The notes under the pieces: generated by a model
Database searches by the model: none
What the model was told of the DNA's origin: nothing
What the model saw: the letters and a program-made list of their open reading frames with translations, nothing else
In this document: one piece after another, positions 8,853 through 17,818 of the stretch
Layout: every line of letters begins with the position of its first letter
How positions within the stretch are numbered: the stretch's first letter is position 1
Program-made: the position numbers and the translations under genes
NCBI GenBank assembly: GCA_963734725.1
Contig: CAVTIX010000009.1
Coordinates: 496,001-560,000, forward strand
DNA: 64,000 bases
Origin: DASXKD01 sp963734725
Lineage (GTDB): Bacteria; Actinomycetota; Actinomycetes; Streptosporangiales; Streptosporangiaceae
Reading direction: 5' to 3'

Positions 8853-9776
8853 TCAACTGTCCGCCTGGAGCACCTCGAGGGCGCGCGCCAGGTCCGCCGG
8901 ATAGGCGCTGGAGAACTCGGCCCAGTGGCCGTCCGCGGGGTGCGCGAAGCCCAGCCGCACGGCGTGCAGCCACTGCCGGGTCAGGCCCAGCCGCTCGGCG
9001 AGCACCGGGTCGGCGCCGTAGAGCCGGTCCGCCACGCACGGATGGCGCAGCGCCGCCATGTGCACCCGGATCTGGTGCGTCCGCCCGGTTTCCAGCTTGA
9101 CCTCGATCAGGCTGGCGGCGCGGAACGCCTCGATCGTGTCGTAGTGCGTCACGCTGGGGCGGCCCCCGGTGATCACCGCGAAGCGCCCGTCCCCGTTGGG
9201 ATGCCTGCCGATCGGCGCGTCCACGGTGCCCCGCAGCGGGTCGGGGTGGCCCTGGACCAGGGCGTGATAGCGCTTGTCCACCTCGCGCTCGCGGAACGCG
9301 CGCTTCAGCGCGGAGTAGGCGGGCTCGCTTTTGGCCACGACCATGAGCCCGGACGTGCCCGCGTCCAGCCGGTGCACGATGCCCTGGCGCTCGGCCGCAC
9401 CGGAGCTGGCGATGGCCCGCCCCGTGGCCAGCAGGCCGTCCAGCACGGTCGGCCCGGACCAGCCCGGCGTGGGGTGCGCGGCGACCCCGGCGGGCTTGTC
9501 CACGACGATGATGTCGTCGTCCTCCGCGAGGATGGCCAGGCCCGGCACCGGCTCCGGGGGTGCGACAGCTGGCGGCGGGGGCAGCGTCACCTCCAGCCAT
9601 TCGCCGGCCGGCACCCGTTCCGACTTCGCCGCGGGGCGCCCGGCGACCAGGACGTTGCCGCTGGTCACCAGCTCCGCCGCGGTCGCGCGAGACAGGCCGA
9701 ACATGCGTGCCAGCGCGGCGTCGAGCCGCTCACCATCGAGGCCTTCCGGGACAGCCACCCGGCGCGGGCCGGTCAT
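8853..9776 (-). CDS. rluD: RluD-family 23S rRNA pseudouridine synthase
   Basis: Converts uridines to pseudouridine in large-subunit rRNA. An N-terminal S4 RNA-binding domain (RLDAALARMFGLSRATAAEL) leads to the catalytic domain. GIVHRLDAGTSGLMVVAK holds the catalytic Asp, and LETGRTHQIRVHMAAL is the family motif near the C-terminus. The ATG at 9776 shares one base with the lspA stop (TGATG), which supports this start over the longer open frame to 9923. The neighbouring lspA gene is its usual partner in actinobacteria. Which uridines are modified cannot be read from sequence. Confidence 0.93.
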   Translation of the reverse strand: MTGPRRVAVPEGLDGERLDAALARMFGLSRATAAELVTSGNVLVAGRPAAKSERVPAGEWLEVTLPPPPAVAPPEPVPGLAILAEDDDIIVVDKPAGVAAHPTPGWSGPTVLDGLLATGRAIASSGAAERQGIVHRLDAGTSGLMVVAKSEPAYSALKRAFREREVDKRYHALVQGHPDPLRGTVDAPIGRHPNGDGRFAVITGGRPSVTHYDTIEAFRAASLIEVKLETGRTHQIRVHMAALRHPCVADRLYGADPVLAERLGLTRQWLHAVRLGFAHPADGHWAEFSSAYPADLARALEVLQADS

Positions 9777-10357
9777 CACGTCTGGCTGTCCCCCGCCTGG
9801 GCCCCTCCGGCCGTGCCGCGGGCGGCGTCCTCGCCGCCGGTGGCCCGGACTTCCCTGGTGCCGTCCAGCCGGATGCCCCGGGCGGCGAGCACCACGGCGA
9901 GGATCCCGCCGCACACGATGCACGAGTCGGCCACGTTGAACACCGGCCAGTGCGGCAACTGCACCCAGTCCACCACCTCGCCGCGGAACACCCCGGGCGA
10001 GCGCAATAGCCGGTCGGTGAGGTTCCCCGCCGCGCCCCCGAGCAACAGCCCGAGCGTCACCGCCCAGGCCAGGCTGCGCAGCCGCCGCGAGGTGCGCACG
10101 ATGAAGAAGATCACGCCTACCGCGATGAGGGTGAACAAGATGGTCATCCCCGGGCCGAAGCTGAACGCGGCCCCGCTGTTGCGCACCAGGTCCAGGGTGA
10201 GCAGCGTGCCTATCACCTGGACCTGGTGCCCGGGGGTGAGCGTGGCAACCACGATGATCTTCGTGATCACGTCCGCGACGAAGACGGCCGCGGCGACACC
10301 GAACAACAGGCCCACCCGGCGCGGACGACTCGGCGCCTGGGGGCCTGGCTCCTGCAC
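9776..10357 (-). CDS. lspA: lipoprotein signal peptidase (signal peptidase II)
   Basis: Membrane aspartyl protease that removes signal peptides from prolipoproteins after lipid attachment. Four membrane segments are visible (VGLLFGVAAAVFVADVITKI, MTILFTLIAVGVIFFIV, LAWAVTLGLLLGGAAGN and IVCGGILAVVLAARGI). The catalytic aspartates lie in AGNLTDRLL and FNVADSCI, and NSGAAFSF is the other conserved motif. The GTG at 10357 is chosen because GAGGAAAGG stands 7-15 bases upstream; the open frame to 10450 overlaps the dksA-like gene and has no such site. About 193 residues, normal for the family, with a short charged C-terminal tail. Confidence 0.93.
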   Translation of the reverse strand: MQEPGPQAPSRPRRVGLLFGVAAAVFVADVITKIIVVATLTPGHQVQVIGTLLTLDLVRNSGAAFSFGPGMTILFTLIAVGVIFFIVRTSRRLRSLAWAVTLGLLLGGAAGNLTDRLLRSPGVFRGEVVDWVQLPHWPVFNVADSCIVCGGILAVVLAARGIRLDGTREVRATGGEDAARGTAGGAQAGDSQT

Positions 10358-10359
10358 GT

Positions 10360-10779
10360 TCAGCGCCTTTCCTCGCGCTGCTTGCAAGTCACGCACAAGG
10401 TGGCGCGAGGGAATGCCTGCAGGCGCGCTTTCCCGATCGGCTGGCCGCACGATTCACACACACCAAAGGTACCGTCATCGATCCGGGCCAGCGCGCGCGC
10501 GCTGGCCGCCAGCAGTTCGCGCGCGTTCTGGGTCAGCGCGAGCTCGTGCTCCCGCTGGAACGTCTTGGCGCCCGCGTCCGCCGGGTCGTCTCCAGCGTCC
10601 CCCACCGCATCGCTGAGCCGTTCGGCGATCGCCGACTCCGCCTCGTCGATATCGGCGGTGAGCCCATCGACGTCCGACTGGAGCTGCTGGCGTACCTTCT
10701 TCAACTCCGCCTCGGTCCAGTGCTTTTCCCCTTTGCGCACCGGAAGGGCGGCGGCGCTGGCACCGGCCGTCGTGGCCAT
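10360..10779 (-). CDS. DksA/TraR-family zinc-finger protein
   Basis: A 139-residue protein with a coiled-coil N-terminal half (ELKKVRQQLQSDVDGLTADI) and a four-cysteine zinc finger, CESCG...CVTC, about 20 residues from the C-terminus. Proteins of this family bind the secondary channel of RNA polymerase or other targets. Actinobacterial members located next to lspA are mostly uncharacterised. The ATG at 10779 follows GGGAGGCAGACC, a clear ribosome-binding site, and is preferred over the open frame to 10863. It ends 2 bp before lspA, so the order dksA-like, lspA, rluD forms a tight operon. Confidence 0.9.
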   Translation of the reverse strand: MATTAGASAAALPVRKGEKHWTEAELKKVRQQLQSDVDGLTADIDEAESAIAERLSDAVGDAGDDPADAGAKTFQREHELALTQNARELLAASARALARIDDGTFGVCESCGQPIGKARLQAFPRATLCVTCKQREERR

Positions 10780-11079
10780 GGTCTGCCTCCCTGGGCGCAA
10801 CAGTCCCCCGGGCCCGCTCAATGGATCTTGAATACGGGCAGTCACCGGAGGATATTTCGCCATGGCGGGGCGCGCAAACGTGGGTGACCCTGACGCGGCG
10901 CATCGGATATCGTGTCAGTCTGCGAAGGCGTTGATGGGGACAGCTGCCGCTGACCGCGGCCACGAGCGACCCGGGAATGGTGTGAGCCCGGGGGCCAGCC
11001 CAGCGGACCAGATCACCCCGGAGCTGCCGGGAGAACGGCCTCACGCACCGGCCATGCCGGGCGGAGCGGCTCAGTAGAA
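10780..11079. other. intergenic region between the divergent dksA-like and ileS transcription units
   Basis: About 300 bp separate the two divergent genes before the T-box leader begins. I see no coding frame with a ribosome-binding site and no obvious repeat. The promoters for both directions should lie here, but no -10/-35 pair stood out clearly. Confidence 0.4.
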
Positions 11080-11240
11080 TCGGCCGCGAGCAAATTGAGC
11101 GGGCCGCGCTCCGCCCTTCGGGGCGAGCCGCGGTCAAGGAGGGTGGTACCGCGGGACAGCCGCCGGCCACGTCCCGTCCCTCCAGCGATTCCGCGCACAA
11201 GCCAATCACCGCGGCGGGTGCGACGACCGTTGGAGGAGCC
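11080..11240 (+). ncRNA. T-box leader controlling ileS (translational type)
   Basis: The T-box core GGGTGGTACCGCGG lies at 11141-11154; its TGGT bulge would bind the tRNA acceptor end. AAGGAGGG (11136-11143) can pair with CCCTCC (11178-11183) to form the anti-sequester helix. The same CCTCCA (11179-11184) is exactly complementary to TGGAGG (11231-11236), the ribosome-binding site of ileS. This is the design of actinobacterial translational T-boxes, where uncharged tRNA-Ile frees the site and charged tRNA lets it be hidden. A candidate Ile specifier (ATC) is in GAATCGG near 11077-11083. The exact 5' boundary and Stem I shape are inferred. Confidence 0.85.
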
Positions 11241-11243
11241 GAA

Positions 11244-14200
11244 ATGCCCTCGTCAGACGCTCACGGCGCTGCCTACTTCCCGGCCGTGCCCGCGGCGATC
11301 GACCTGCCCGCGATGGAACGGGAGATCCTCCAGCGCTGGCGGGACGGCAAGGTCTTCGACCGGTCCCTGGAGCGAACGGCCACCGGCGCGATCTGGACCT
11401 TCTACGAGGGACCGCCGACCGCCAACGGCATGCCCGGCGTGCATCACATCGAGGCCCGGGTGTTCAAGGACCTTTTCCCGCGGTTCAAGACCATGCAGGG
11501 GTTCCACGTGCCGCGCCAGGCCGGTTGGGACTGCCATGGCCTGCCGGTGGAGGTCGCGGTCGAGAAGGAACTGGGGCTGTCGGGGAAGAAGGACATCGAG
11601 GCCTACGGGATCGCCGCGTTCAACCAGCGCTGCCGGGAGTCAGTGCTGCTGCATGTGGACGCGTTCGAGGAGCTGACCAACCGGCTCGGCTACTGGATCG
11701 ACCTGTCCAGCGCCTACCGCACCATGGATGCGGGCTACATCGAGTCGGTGTGGTGGTCGCTCAAGGAGATCTTCCGCAAGGGCCTGCTGGTCAAGGACTA
11801 CCGGATCAGCCCGTACTGCCCGCGCTGCGAGACGGCCCTGTCCGACCATGAGATGGGCCAGCCGGACGTCTACCGGACGGTGACCGACCCGGGCGTTACG
11901 GTCCGGTTCCCGCTGCTGACCGTGCCCGCCGGGACCAGCCCGCTGCTGGCGAGCGCGGATCTGCTGGTGTGGACCACCACCCCGTGGACCCTGGTCTCCA
12001 ACACCGCCGTGGCCGTGCACCCGGACGAGACGTACGTGGTGGCCCGGCGGGCCGGCGGCCAGGACACGGTCGTGGTGGCCGAGCAGCTCATGCGCCGGGT
12101 GCTTGGCGATGGCTGGCACGCCGTGGCCCGGGTGCGTGGCGCCGACCTGGTCGGGGCGACGTACCGGCCGCCGTTCACCCTGGTGGACATCCCCGGCGCA
12201 CACCGGGTTGTCCCGGGGACGTTCGTGACCACGGAGGATGGCTCCGGGCTGGTGCACATGGCGCCCGCGTTCGGCGCCGACGACATGGAGGCCAGCCGGG
12301 TCCACGGGCTGCCGGTGGTCAACCCGGTCCGCCAGGACGGGCGGTTCGACGCGTCGGTGCCACTGGTCGGCGGGATGTTCTTCAAGGATGCCGACGAGCC
12401 CCTGGTCCGCGACCTGACCGAGCGCGGCCTGCTGTTCCACAGCGACCCGTACCAGCACAGCTACCCGCATTGCTGGCGGTGCCACACACCGCTGCTCTAC
12501 TACGCGCTGCCGTCCTGGTTCATCCGCACCACCCAGATCAAGGATCAACTACTGGCCGAGAACGAGCGGACCAACTGGCAGCCGCCGACGATCAAGCACG
12601 GCCGGTACGGGGAATGGCTGCGCAACAACGTCAACTGGGCGCTGTCGCGGACCAGGTACTGGGGCACGCCGCTGCCGTTGTGGGAGTGCGCCCAGGACCA
12701 CCTGACCTGTGTCGGGTCGCTGGCGGAGCTGAGCGAGCTGGCCGGGCGCGACCTGGCAGAGCTGGACCCGCACCGCCCGTATGTCGACGGGGTGGTGATC
12801 GACTGCCCGGAGTGCGGCGGCCCGGCGCAGCGGGTCCCCGAGGTCATCGACGCCTGGTACGACTCGGGCTCCATGCCGTTCGCCCGGCTCGGCGCCCCGT
12901 GGCGCAACGAGGAGGAGTTCCGGCGCGCCTACCCGGCGCAGTTCATCTGTGAGGCGATCGACCAGACCCGCGGCTGGTTCTACTCGTTGATGGCGGTCGG
13001 GACGCTGGTGTTCGGCCGGTCCTCCTACGAGAACGTGGTGTGCCTCGGCCTGGTCGTGGATAAGGACGGCCGCAAGATGAGCAAGCACCTCGGCAACGTG
13101 GTCGAGCCGATGCCGTTGATGGAGGCGCACGGCGCCGACGCGGTCCGCTGGTATTTCGCCGCCTCCGGCTCCCCCTGGTCAACCCGGCGGATCGGGTCGG
13201 CCACGCTGGAGGAAATCGTCCGCAAGGTGCTGCTGACGTACTGGAACACGGTCTCGTTCCTGGTCCTGTACGCCAACGCCGCGGCCGCGCAGGGTGCGGC
13301 GTGGCGACCGGCCATGCTGGCCAGTGCCCCGCCCCCGGCCGGGCGGCCGCTGCTGGACCGGTGGGCGCTGAGCGAGCTCACGATCGTGACGTCAGAGGTC
13401 ACCACGGCCCTGGAGGAGTTCGACTCGGCCGCCGCCGGGCGCCGGCTCGCGACGTTCGTGGACGACCTGTCCAACTGGTACGTGCGCCGGTCCCGGCGCC
13501 GGTTCTGGGATGGGCCGGGCACGCCGGAAGGGGCAGCGGCTTTCGCCACGCTGTACCAGTGCCTGGAGACCCTCACCAGGCTGATGGCGCCCATCGTGCC
13601 GTTCCTCACCGAGTACGTGTGGGGAATCCTGCGCGGCGAACAGGACGCCGATTCGGTGCACCTCACCGGCTGGCCGGCGCCCGACCAGGCACTGGTGGAC
13701 TGCCAGCTTTCCGCGCAGATGGCCCTCTCCCGGCGGCTCGTGGAGCTGGGCAGGTCGGCCCGCGCGGCGGCGTCCCTGGGCATCCGCCAGCCGCTGCCCC
13801 GTGCGCTCGTGGGCGCGGGCGAGTTCGCTGACCTGCCCGCCGAGCTGCGCGCCCAGGTAGCCAGCGAACTCAACGTCCGCGGTCTGGACGCGCTCAGCAC
13901 GGTCGCCGGCGACCTGGTCGACCATGTCGTGAAGCCGAACTTCCGTGCGCTCGGCCGGCGATTCGGCAACCGCACCCAGGTGGTCGCGGCGGCCATCACC
14001 TCGGCAGACCCGGGTGCGCTGGCAGCTGAGTTGCGGGAAACCGGCGAGGCGTCCGTGGTGGTGGACGGCGAGCCGCTGGTGATCGGCCCTGATGAGGTGG
14101 TCGTGACCCAGACTCCCCGGGCGGGCTGGTCGGTGGCAGCTGACGCCGGCGAGACCGTGGCGCTGGACCTCGGCATCACGCCGGAGCTGCGCCGGGAAGG

Positions 14201-14459
14201 GCTGGCGCGGGAGGTGATCCGGCTGGTGCAGGACGCCCGCAAGGCGGACGGCCTGGAGGTCAGCGACCGGATCACCCTGCACTGGCAGGCCGCGGACCCA
14301 TCACTCACCGCGGCGCTGACGGAACACGGGCGGCTCATCGCGGGCGAGGTCCTCGCCACCGAGTTCGGTCCCCGGGCGCCCGCCGCGAGCGCGGCGGACC
14401 TGGGCGCCGAGCACAATGACGCGGACCTGGGCCTTGCCTTCTGGCTCCGACGCGCCTGA
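11244..14459 (+). CDS. ileS: isoleucyl-tRNA synthetase (type 2, eukaryote-like)
   Basis: Charges tRNA-Ile. It is a class I synthetase of 1071 residues. The HIGH-type signature lies in GMPGVHHIEARV, followed by GWDCHGLPVE. The KMSKS loop reads DGRKMSKHLGN. The editing (CP1) domain contains VWTTTPWTLVSNTAV. The length and the KMSKH variant match the longer type 2 enzymes of Streptomyces-like bacteria; type 2 enzymes are known to be less sensitive to mupirocin. Start ATG 11244 follows TTGGAGGAGCCGAA, the site controlled by the T-box. The gene ends 10 bp before the stop of the convergent low-complexity gene. Confidence 0.97.
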   Translation: MPSSDAHGAAYFPAVPAAIDLPAMEREILQRWRDGKVFDRSLERTATGAIWTFYEGPPTANGMPGVHHIEARVFKDLFPRFKTMQGFHVPRQAGWDCHGLPVEVAVEKELGLSGKKDIEAYGIAAFNQRCRESVLLHVDAFEELTNRLGYWIDLSSAYRTMDAGYIESVWWSLKEIFRKGLLVKDYRISPYCPRCETALSDHEMGQPDVYRTVTDPGVTVRFPLLTVPAGTSPLLASADLLVWTTTPWTLVSNTAVAVHPDETYVVARRAGGQDTVVVAEQLMRRVLGDGWHAVARVRGADLVGATYRPPFTLVDIPGAHRVVPGTFVTTEDGSGLVHMAPAFGADDMEASRVHGLPVVNPVRQDGRFDASVPLVGGMFFKDADEPLVRDLTERGLLFHSDPYQHSYPHCWRCHTPLLYYALPSWFIRTTQIKDQLLAENERTNWQPPTIKHGRYGEWLRNNVNWALSRTRYWGTPLPLWECAQDHLTCVGSLAELSELAGRDLAELDPHRPYVDGVVIDCPECGGPAQRVPEVIDAWYDSGSMPFARLGAPWRNEEEFRRAYPAQFICEAIDQTRGWFYSLMAVGTLVFGRSSYENVVCLGLVVDKDGRKMSKHLGNVVEPMPLMEAHGADAVRWYFAASGSPWSTRRIGSATLEEIVRKVLLTYWNTVSFLVLYANAAAAQGAAWRPAMLASAPPPAGRPLLDRWALSELTIVTSEVTTALEEFDSAAAGRRLATFVDDLSNWYVRRSRRRFWDGPGTPEGAAAFATLYQCLETLTRLMAPIVPFLTEYVWGILRGEQDADSVHLTGWPAPDQALVDCQLSAQMALSRRLVELGRSARAAASLGIRQPLPRALVGAGEFADLPAELRAQVASELNVRGLDALSTVAGDLVDHVVKPNFRALGRRFGNRTQVVAAAITSADPGALAAELRETGEASVVVDGEPLVIGPDEVVVTQTPRAGWSVAADAGETVALDLGITPELRREGLAREVIRLVQDARKADGLEVSDRITLHWQAADPSLTAALTEHGRLIAGEVLATEFGPRAPAASAADLGAEHNDADLGLAFWLRRA

Positions 14460-14469
14460 GCCTGGCGGT

Positions 14470-16512
14470 TCAGCCGGCCGGGACCGGCTTGTCCGGCTGG
14501 CACGCTTTGCAGGGCACCAACCCGGCGGCTTCGGCTGCGCGCCGGGTGCTGATCTCCAGGTCGCCGTCGCTGAGGAAGCGAATCAGGATGCACCCTCTCC
14601 GGTGATACCGGGGGACCCCGGGCACCACCGTCACCTGGTCGTCCAGGGGTGAGGAACCGTCCGCATCGGCGCCGGCGGCGCCGCTCTCGCCGGCGTCCCC
14701 CGCGCCTGCGGCCTTGCTCGTGTCTGCGGCATCGTGCGCGCTGCCGGGCGCTGCTTCGCTCTCCGCTTCCGCGGCGCCACCCGCCGTTTCGCCTGGGCCG
14801 TCCGCGCCGGGGCGTTCGGCCTCGCCGGGCGCCGCTCCGCCCGGCCCGGCCCGATCCGCCGTCTCAACCACGGCGGCATCGCCCGGGACGCCCGCCTCGG
14901 CCTCGCCGTCACCGGTCTCACCGGGCGCGCCCGTTTCTGTGCCCGCTGCTGGACTGGCTGTTGCCTGCATGGCCGCGCGCTCATCATGGGACGCGCCGCG
15001 GTCCGCCGAATCGTGCCCGGGCCTCCTGGCATCGGCCCCTGGGCCCTGGTCCCCGGCGCGGGAACCGGACCACGCGCTCCAGGCGCTGCTGGCCGCGGGC
15101 CCCGCTGCTGCTCCCGTTCGTGCCGCGTCGTCGCCCGGCTCGTCCGCGCCAGCCGGCTGCCGCTCCGGCTCGCGCTGCTGCTGGCCGCGCCTGGCCACGT
15201 CATCGACGTACGGGGGGACCACCCGGTCCCAGGGCGCCTCGGCGCCCGCGCCGGCCGGCTGCTCGCCCCGGTCAGGCGCCTCGTCCGGCGGGACCGGCGG
15301 GCGCGGGATCGCTTCGCGGTCCCACGGAACGGGCTCGGGCTGCCGGGACTCGGCCGGCCCGGCTTCCTCCGGTTCGTCCCCGGTCTCGCCGGGAGCGCCC
15401 CGGGCAGCGGAACCGGCGCCCATGGCCCGCGGGCCCGCGGTAGCCGGCCAGGCGGGCTGGACCGGATCCTGGCGCCCCCCGTCCACGAACCCTTCGCTGG
15501 CGCGGTCCCGGAAATCGTCGCCGGCCGGGTCGCCGGAGATGGCCCGGCCCGGCTCGGCCCGGGCGCGGGGCCGTTCACTCTGCGGTGGCAGCCGGAACGC
15601 CTCGGCTTGCTGCCCAGCCGCGGCCTCGCCCCGCCCCTGTCCCGCCGGTTTGCGGTCTCGGCGCGCTGGCGTTTCATGATCGCGGTCTTGGCCGGGTGGG
15701 GCCTGCGCGCGGTCTGCCCTAGCCGCCGCGGCGCGGTCGCGATCACCGCGGCCCCTGCCGCGCGCCGCGTGCTCGCGGTCCGGCCGTGCCGGTGCCGGGC
15801 CTTGCCCCCGGCCCGCGCTCACCCGGTCCCGGCCGGGTTCGGCTGGCCTGGCTGGTCCGGCCACGCTGCCCGGCCGGGGCGGCCACCCAGCGCCGCGCTC
15901 GGTGCTCCCGGCGGACGCCGGCTCGCGTCCGGCGGCTTCCCGTGTCACCGGTTCCGGCGCGGCGGAGTCACGATCGTCCCGCTCGCGCCCGGCCCAGTCA
16001 CCGCGGGCGGGTTCGCGGGGCGCGGGCCCGCGGCCGGCCGGAGATCGGGTGACGCCGCCACCGCCGGTCCTCTGCTCGCCGCCGCGGCGGGCCGTCACCG
16101 GCGCGGCCTTGGCCGCTATCGATGCAGGCCACCGGGCGGGGCCGGTGTCCGCGGCAGCGCCGGACCCAGCTTTCCGCAGTCGCGCGGCGTCATCACCCGG
16201 TTGTTCGCCGTCTCGCCGGGTGTCCTCGCGCCGGGCGCCACGCCCGGCTGTGGCCCGGTCATCTGCCGCCGGCCGGGCCGGAACCGGTCTCGCCCTCTCG
16301 GCGGCAGGCCAGCCCAGCTGATCACGCTGCGGGGCGGCGCCGGTCTCCCCGAAAAGCTCTCGCCGCCGGAGCAGGACTCCGACGGCGAGGGTGACCGCTG
16401 CGATGATGCTCACGGCGATCGAAAGGTAGATCAGGGCCAGGTTGGCCGCGGACACACCAGCGATGAGCATCGCCATCGCCACTGCGGTGAGGAGGGCGCT
16501 GGACCGGATCAA
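14470..16512 (-). CDS. membrane-anchored low-complexity protein with C-terminal Cys/His module
   Basis: About 680 residues. The TTG at 16512 is preceded by GGGAGGGCGTAG, a strong ribosome-binding site, with an in-frame stop just upstream. Two membrane segments fill residues 1-47 (ALLTAVAMAMLIAGVSA and LSIAVSIIAAVTLAVGVLL). Residues 50-620 are Ala/Pro/Gly/Arg/Glu-rich and look disordered. The last 55 residues form a compact domain, VPGVPRYHRRGCILIRF then GLVPCKACQPD, whose HxxxC and CxxC spacing resembles the zinc-binding N-terminal domain of Ada. Its place directly after divIVA suggests a role at the division or growth site. No function is known to me. Confidence 0.75.
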   Translation of the reverse strand: MIRSSALLTAVAMAMLIAGVSAANLALIYLSIAVSIIAAVTLAVGVLLRRRELFGETGAAPQRDQLGWPAAERARPVPARPAADDRATAGRGARREDTRRDGEQPGDDAARLRKAGSGAAADTGPARWPASIAAKAAPVTARRGGEQRTGGGGVTRSPAGRGPAPREPARGDWAGRERDDRDSAAPEPVTREAAGREPASAGSTERGAGWPPRPGSVAGPARPAEPGRDRVSAGRGQGPAPARPDREHAARGRGRGDRDRAAAARADRAQAPPGQDRDHETPARRDRKPAGQGRGEAAAGQQAEAFRLPPQSERPRARAEPGRAISGDPAGDDFRDRASEGFVDGGRQDPVQPAWPATAGPRAMGAGSAARGAPGETGDEPEEAGPAESRQPEPVPWDREAIPRPPVPPDEAPDRGEQPAGAGAEAPWDRVVPPYVDDVARRGQQQREPERQPAGADEPGDDAARTGAAAGPAASSAWSAWSGSRAGDQGPGADARRPGHDSADRGASHDERAAMQATASPAAGTETGAPGETGDGEAEAGVPGDAAVVETADRAGPGGAAPGEAERPGADGPGETAGGAAEAESEAAPGSAHDAADTSKAAGAGDAGESGAAGADADGSSPLDDQVTVVPGVPRYHRRGCILIRFLSDGDLEISTRRAAEAAGLVPCKACQPDKPVPAG

Positions 16513-16554
16513 CTACGCCCTCCCACGGCCCGGCGCGAAGCGCCGGGCATTCCG

Positions 16555-17400
16555 CTAGCGGCGGTCGTGCGAAGGGCCGTCAGAGGGGTGGAAGCCCCCG
16601 TTGTGCCCTCCGGGCTCCGGCGAGCCGACGTAAGCGCCGGTGACCGCTGGCTGGCCATTGCGGGAATCCATGCGGGACGACATGCCACCGGTGACCGCCG
16701 ACTGCGGCCCGGCGACTGCGGGGAAGGTGCCGCTGTCCGCGGCGCCCGCCTCCAGGTCGCGCAGCTGGCCTTCCAGGTACGCCTTGAGCCTGCTGCGGTA
16801 CTCGCGTTCGAACGCGCGCAGGTCGTCGACCCGCCGCTCGAGTTCCTCCCGCTGCTGAACCAGGGAACCCATGGCCTGGCGGTGCCGCTCCTGCGCGTCG
16901 CGCTCCAGGCTCTCTGCGCGGGCCCGTGCGTCGCTGGTGATCTGCTCCGCCTGGCGCCTGGCCTTGCCAAGGATCTCGTCCGCCTCCCGGCGTGCCCGGC
17001 CCAGGGTCTCATCGGCTTCGCGGCGTGCGTCGGCGATGGCCTGGTCGGCGGTCTGCTGGGCGAGGGCGAGGACGCGGGCTGCCGTGTCCATGTTGTCCTC
17101 AGACGGCATGCTCGCCCGGACCGGCTCGGGCCGGTGCTCCGGCTCGGGCATGATCGGCTCAGGGGCCAGCATCTCCGGCTCGGGGTCCGCCAGCGGGGAG
17201 CTGAGCGCGGACACGGCCGTCTTGCCCCCGCGCAAGCACTCAGCCAGCTTCGACCGGAGCTCCTCGTTCTCCTGGATGAGCCGGTCCATCTCGACCTCGA
17301 CCTCATCGAGGAAGGCGTCTACCTCTTCCTCGTCGTAGCCGGGCCGGAGCCTGGTGGTACTGAACTGCTTGTTCCGCACGTCGGCGGGCGTCAGCGGCAT
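16555..17400 (-). CDS. divIVA: DivIVA/Wag31 polar growth and division-site protein
   Basis: Coiled-coil cytoskeletal protein that binds curved membrane at poles and septa and directs cell-wall synthesis in actinobacteria. The N-terminal lipid-binding domain starts MPLTPADVRNKQF and includes RPGYDEEEVDAFLDEVEVEM. A linker of about 65 residues leads to a long coiled coil (residues 107-210, rich in ADEARREADE-like heptads) and a Gly/Ser-rich tail. The ATG at 17400 follows AAGGAGACGAG. Length 281 residues. It follows yggT in the order ftsZ, yggS, sepF, yggT, divIVA, usual for this phylum apart from the missing yfiH. Confidence 0.96.
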   Translation of the reverse strand: MPLTPADVRNKQFSTTRLRPGYDEEEVDAFLDEVEVEMDRLIQENEELRSKLAECLRGGKTAVSALSSPLADPEPEMLAPEPIMPEPEHRPEPVRASMPSEDNMDTAARVLALAQQTADQAIADARREADETLGRARREADEILGKARRQAEQITSDARARAESLERDAQERHRQAMGSLVQQREELERRVDDLRAFEREYRSRLKAYLEGQLRDLEAGAADSGTFPAVAGPQSAVTGGMSSRMDSRNGQPAVTGAYVGSPEPGGHNGGFHPSDGPSHDRR

Positions 17401-17448
17401 CTCGTCTCCTTGGTGCGCTGCAAGTCTGTTCTATGGGACCGTACCTGA

Positions 17449-17733
17449 TCACAACAGCCCGACGGCGTTGATCAGGAGAAGTACCACGAAGAACAGAACC
17501 ATGAAGCTGAGGTCCAAGGCCACACTACCGAGCCTGAGCACGGGGATGAACCGGCTTAGGAATTTCAGCGGCGGGTCAGTTGCGGTGTAGACCGTTTCCG
17601 CCACGACGAGCACCGGCCCGTGCGGTGACCACGACCGGGAGAAGGCCTGGATCCAGCTGAAGATCAGCCTTCCGATGAGCAGCAGCAGATATATCCACAG
17701 GACGTACGTCAAAATGATCTTTACTAGCCCCAC
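17449..17733 (-). CDS. yggT: YggT family membrane protein
   Basis: A 94-residue protein with two membrane segments (ILTYVLWIYLLLLIGRLIFS and SFMVLFFVVLLLINAVGLL) separated by a loop with VYTATDPPLKFLSRFIP, the conserved family motif. YggT proteins are linked by context to division and, in plastids, to nucleoid or thylakoid organisation; their biochemical role is not settled. Start is GTG 17733, and the divIVA gene begins 49 bp downstream. Confidence 0.93.
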   Translation of the reverse strand: MGLVKIILTYVLWIYLLLLIGRLIFSWIQAFSRSWSPHGPVLVVAETVYTATDPPLKFLSRFIPVLRLGSVALDLSFMVLFFVVLLLINAVGLL

Positions 17734-17818
17734 AACCCTGACCAGCTCTCACGACGACACGGCGGCTACCGGGACGCCAGGCCATCCGGACGGCGATCGG
17801 CCAGCTACCCTGGGCCGC

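Noticed and set aside
14734..17448. Open frame of 904 residues on the plus strand opposite the low-complexity gene and divIVA
   Set aside because: Composition bias explains it; the minus strand has ribosome-binding sites, membrane segments and a conserved C-terminal module.
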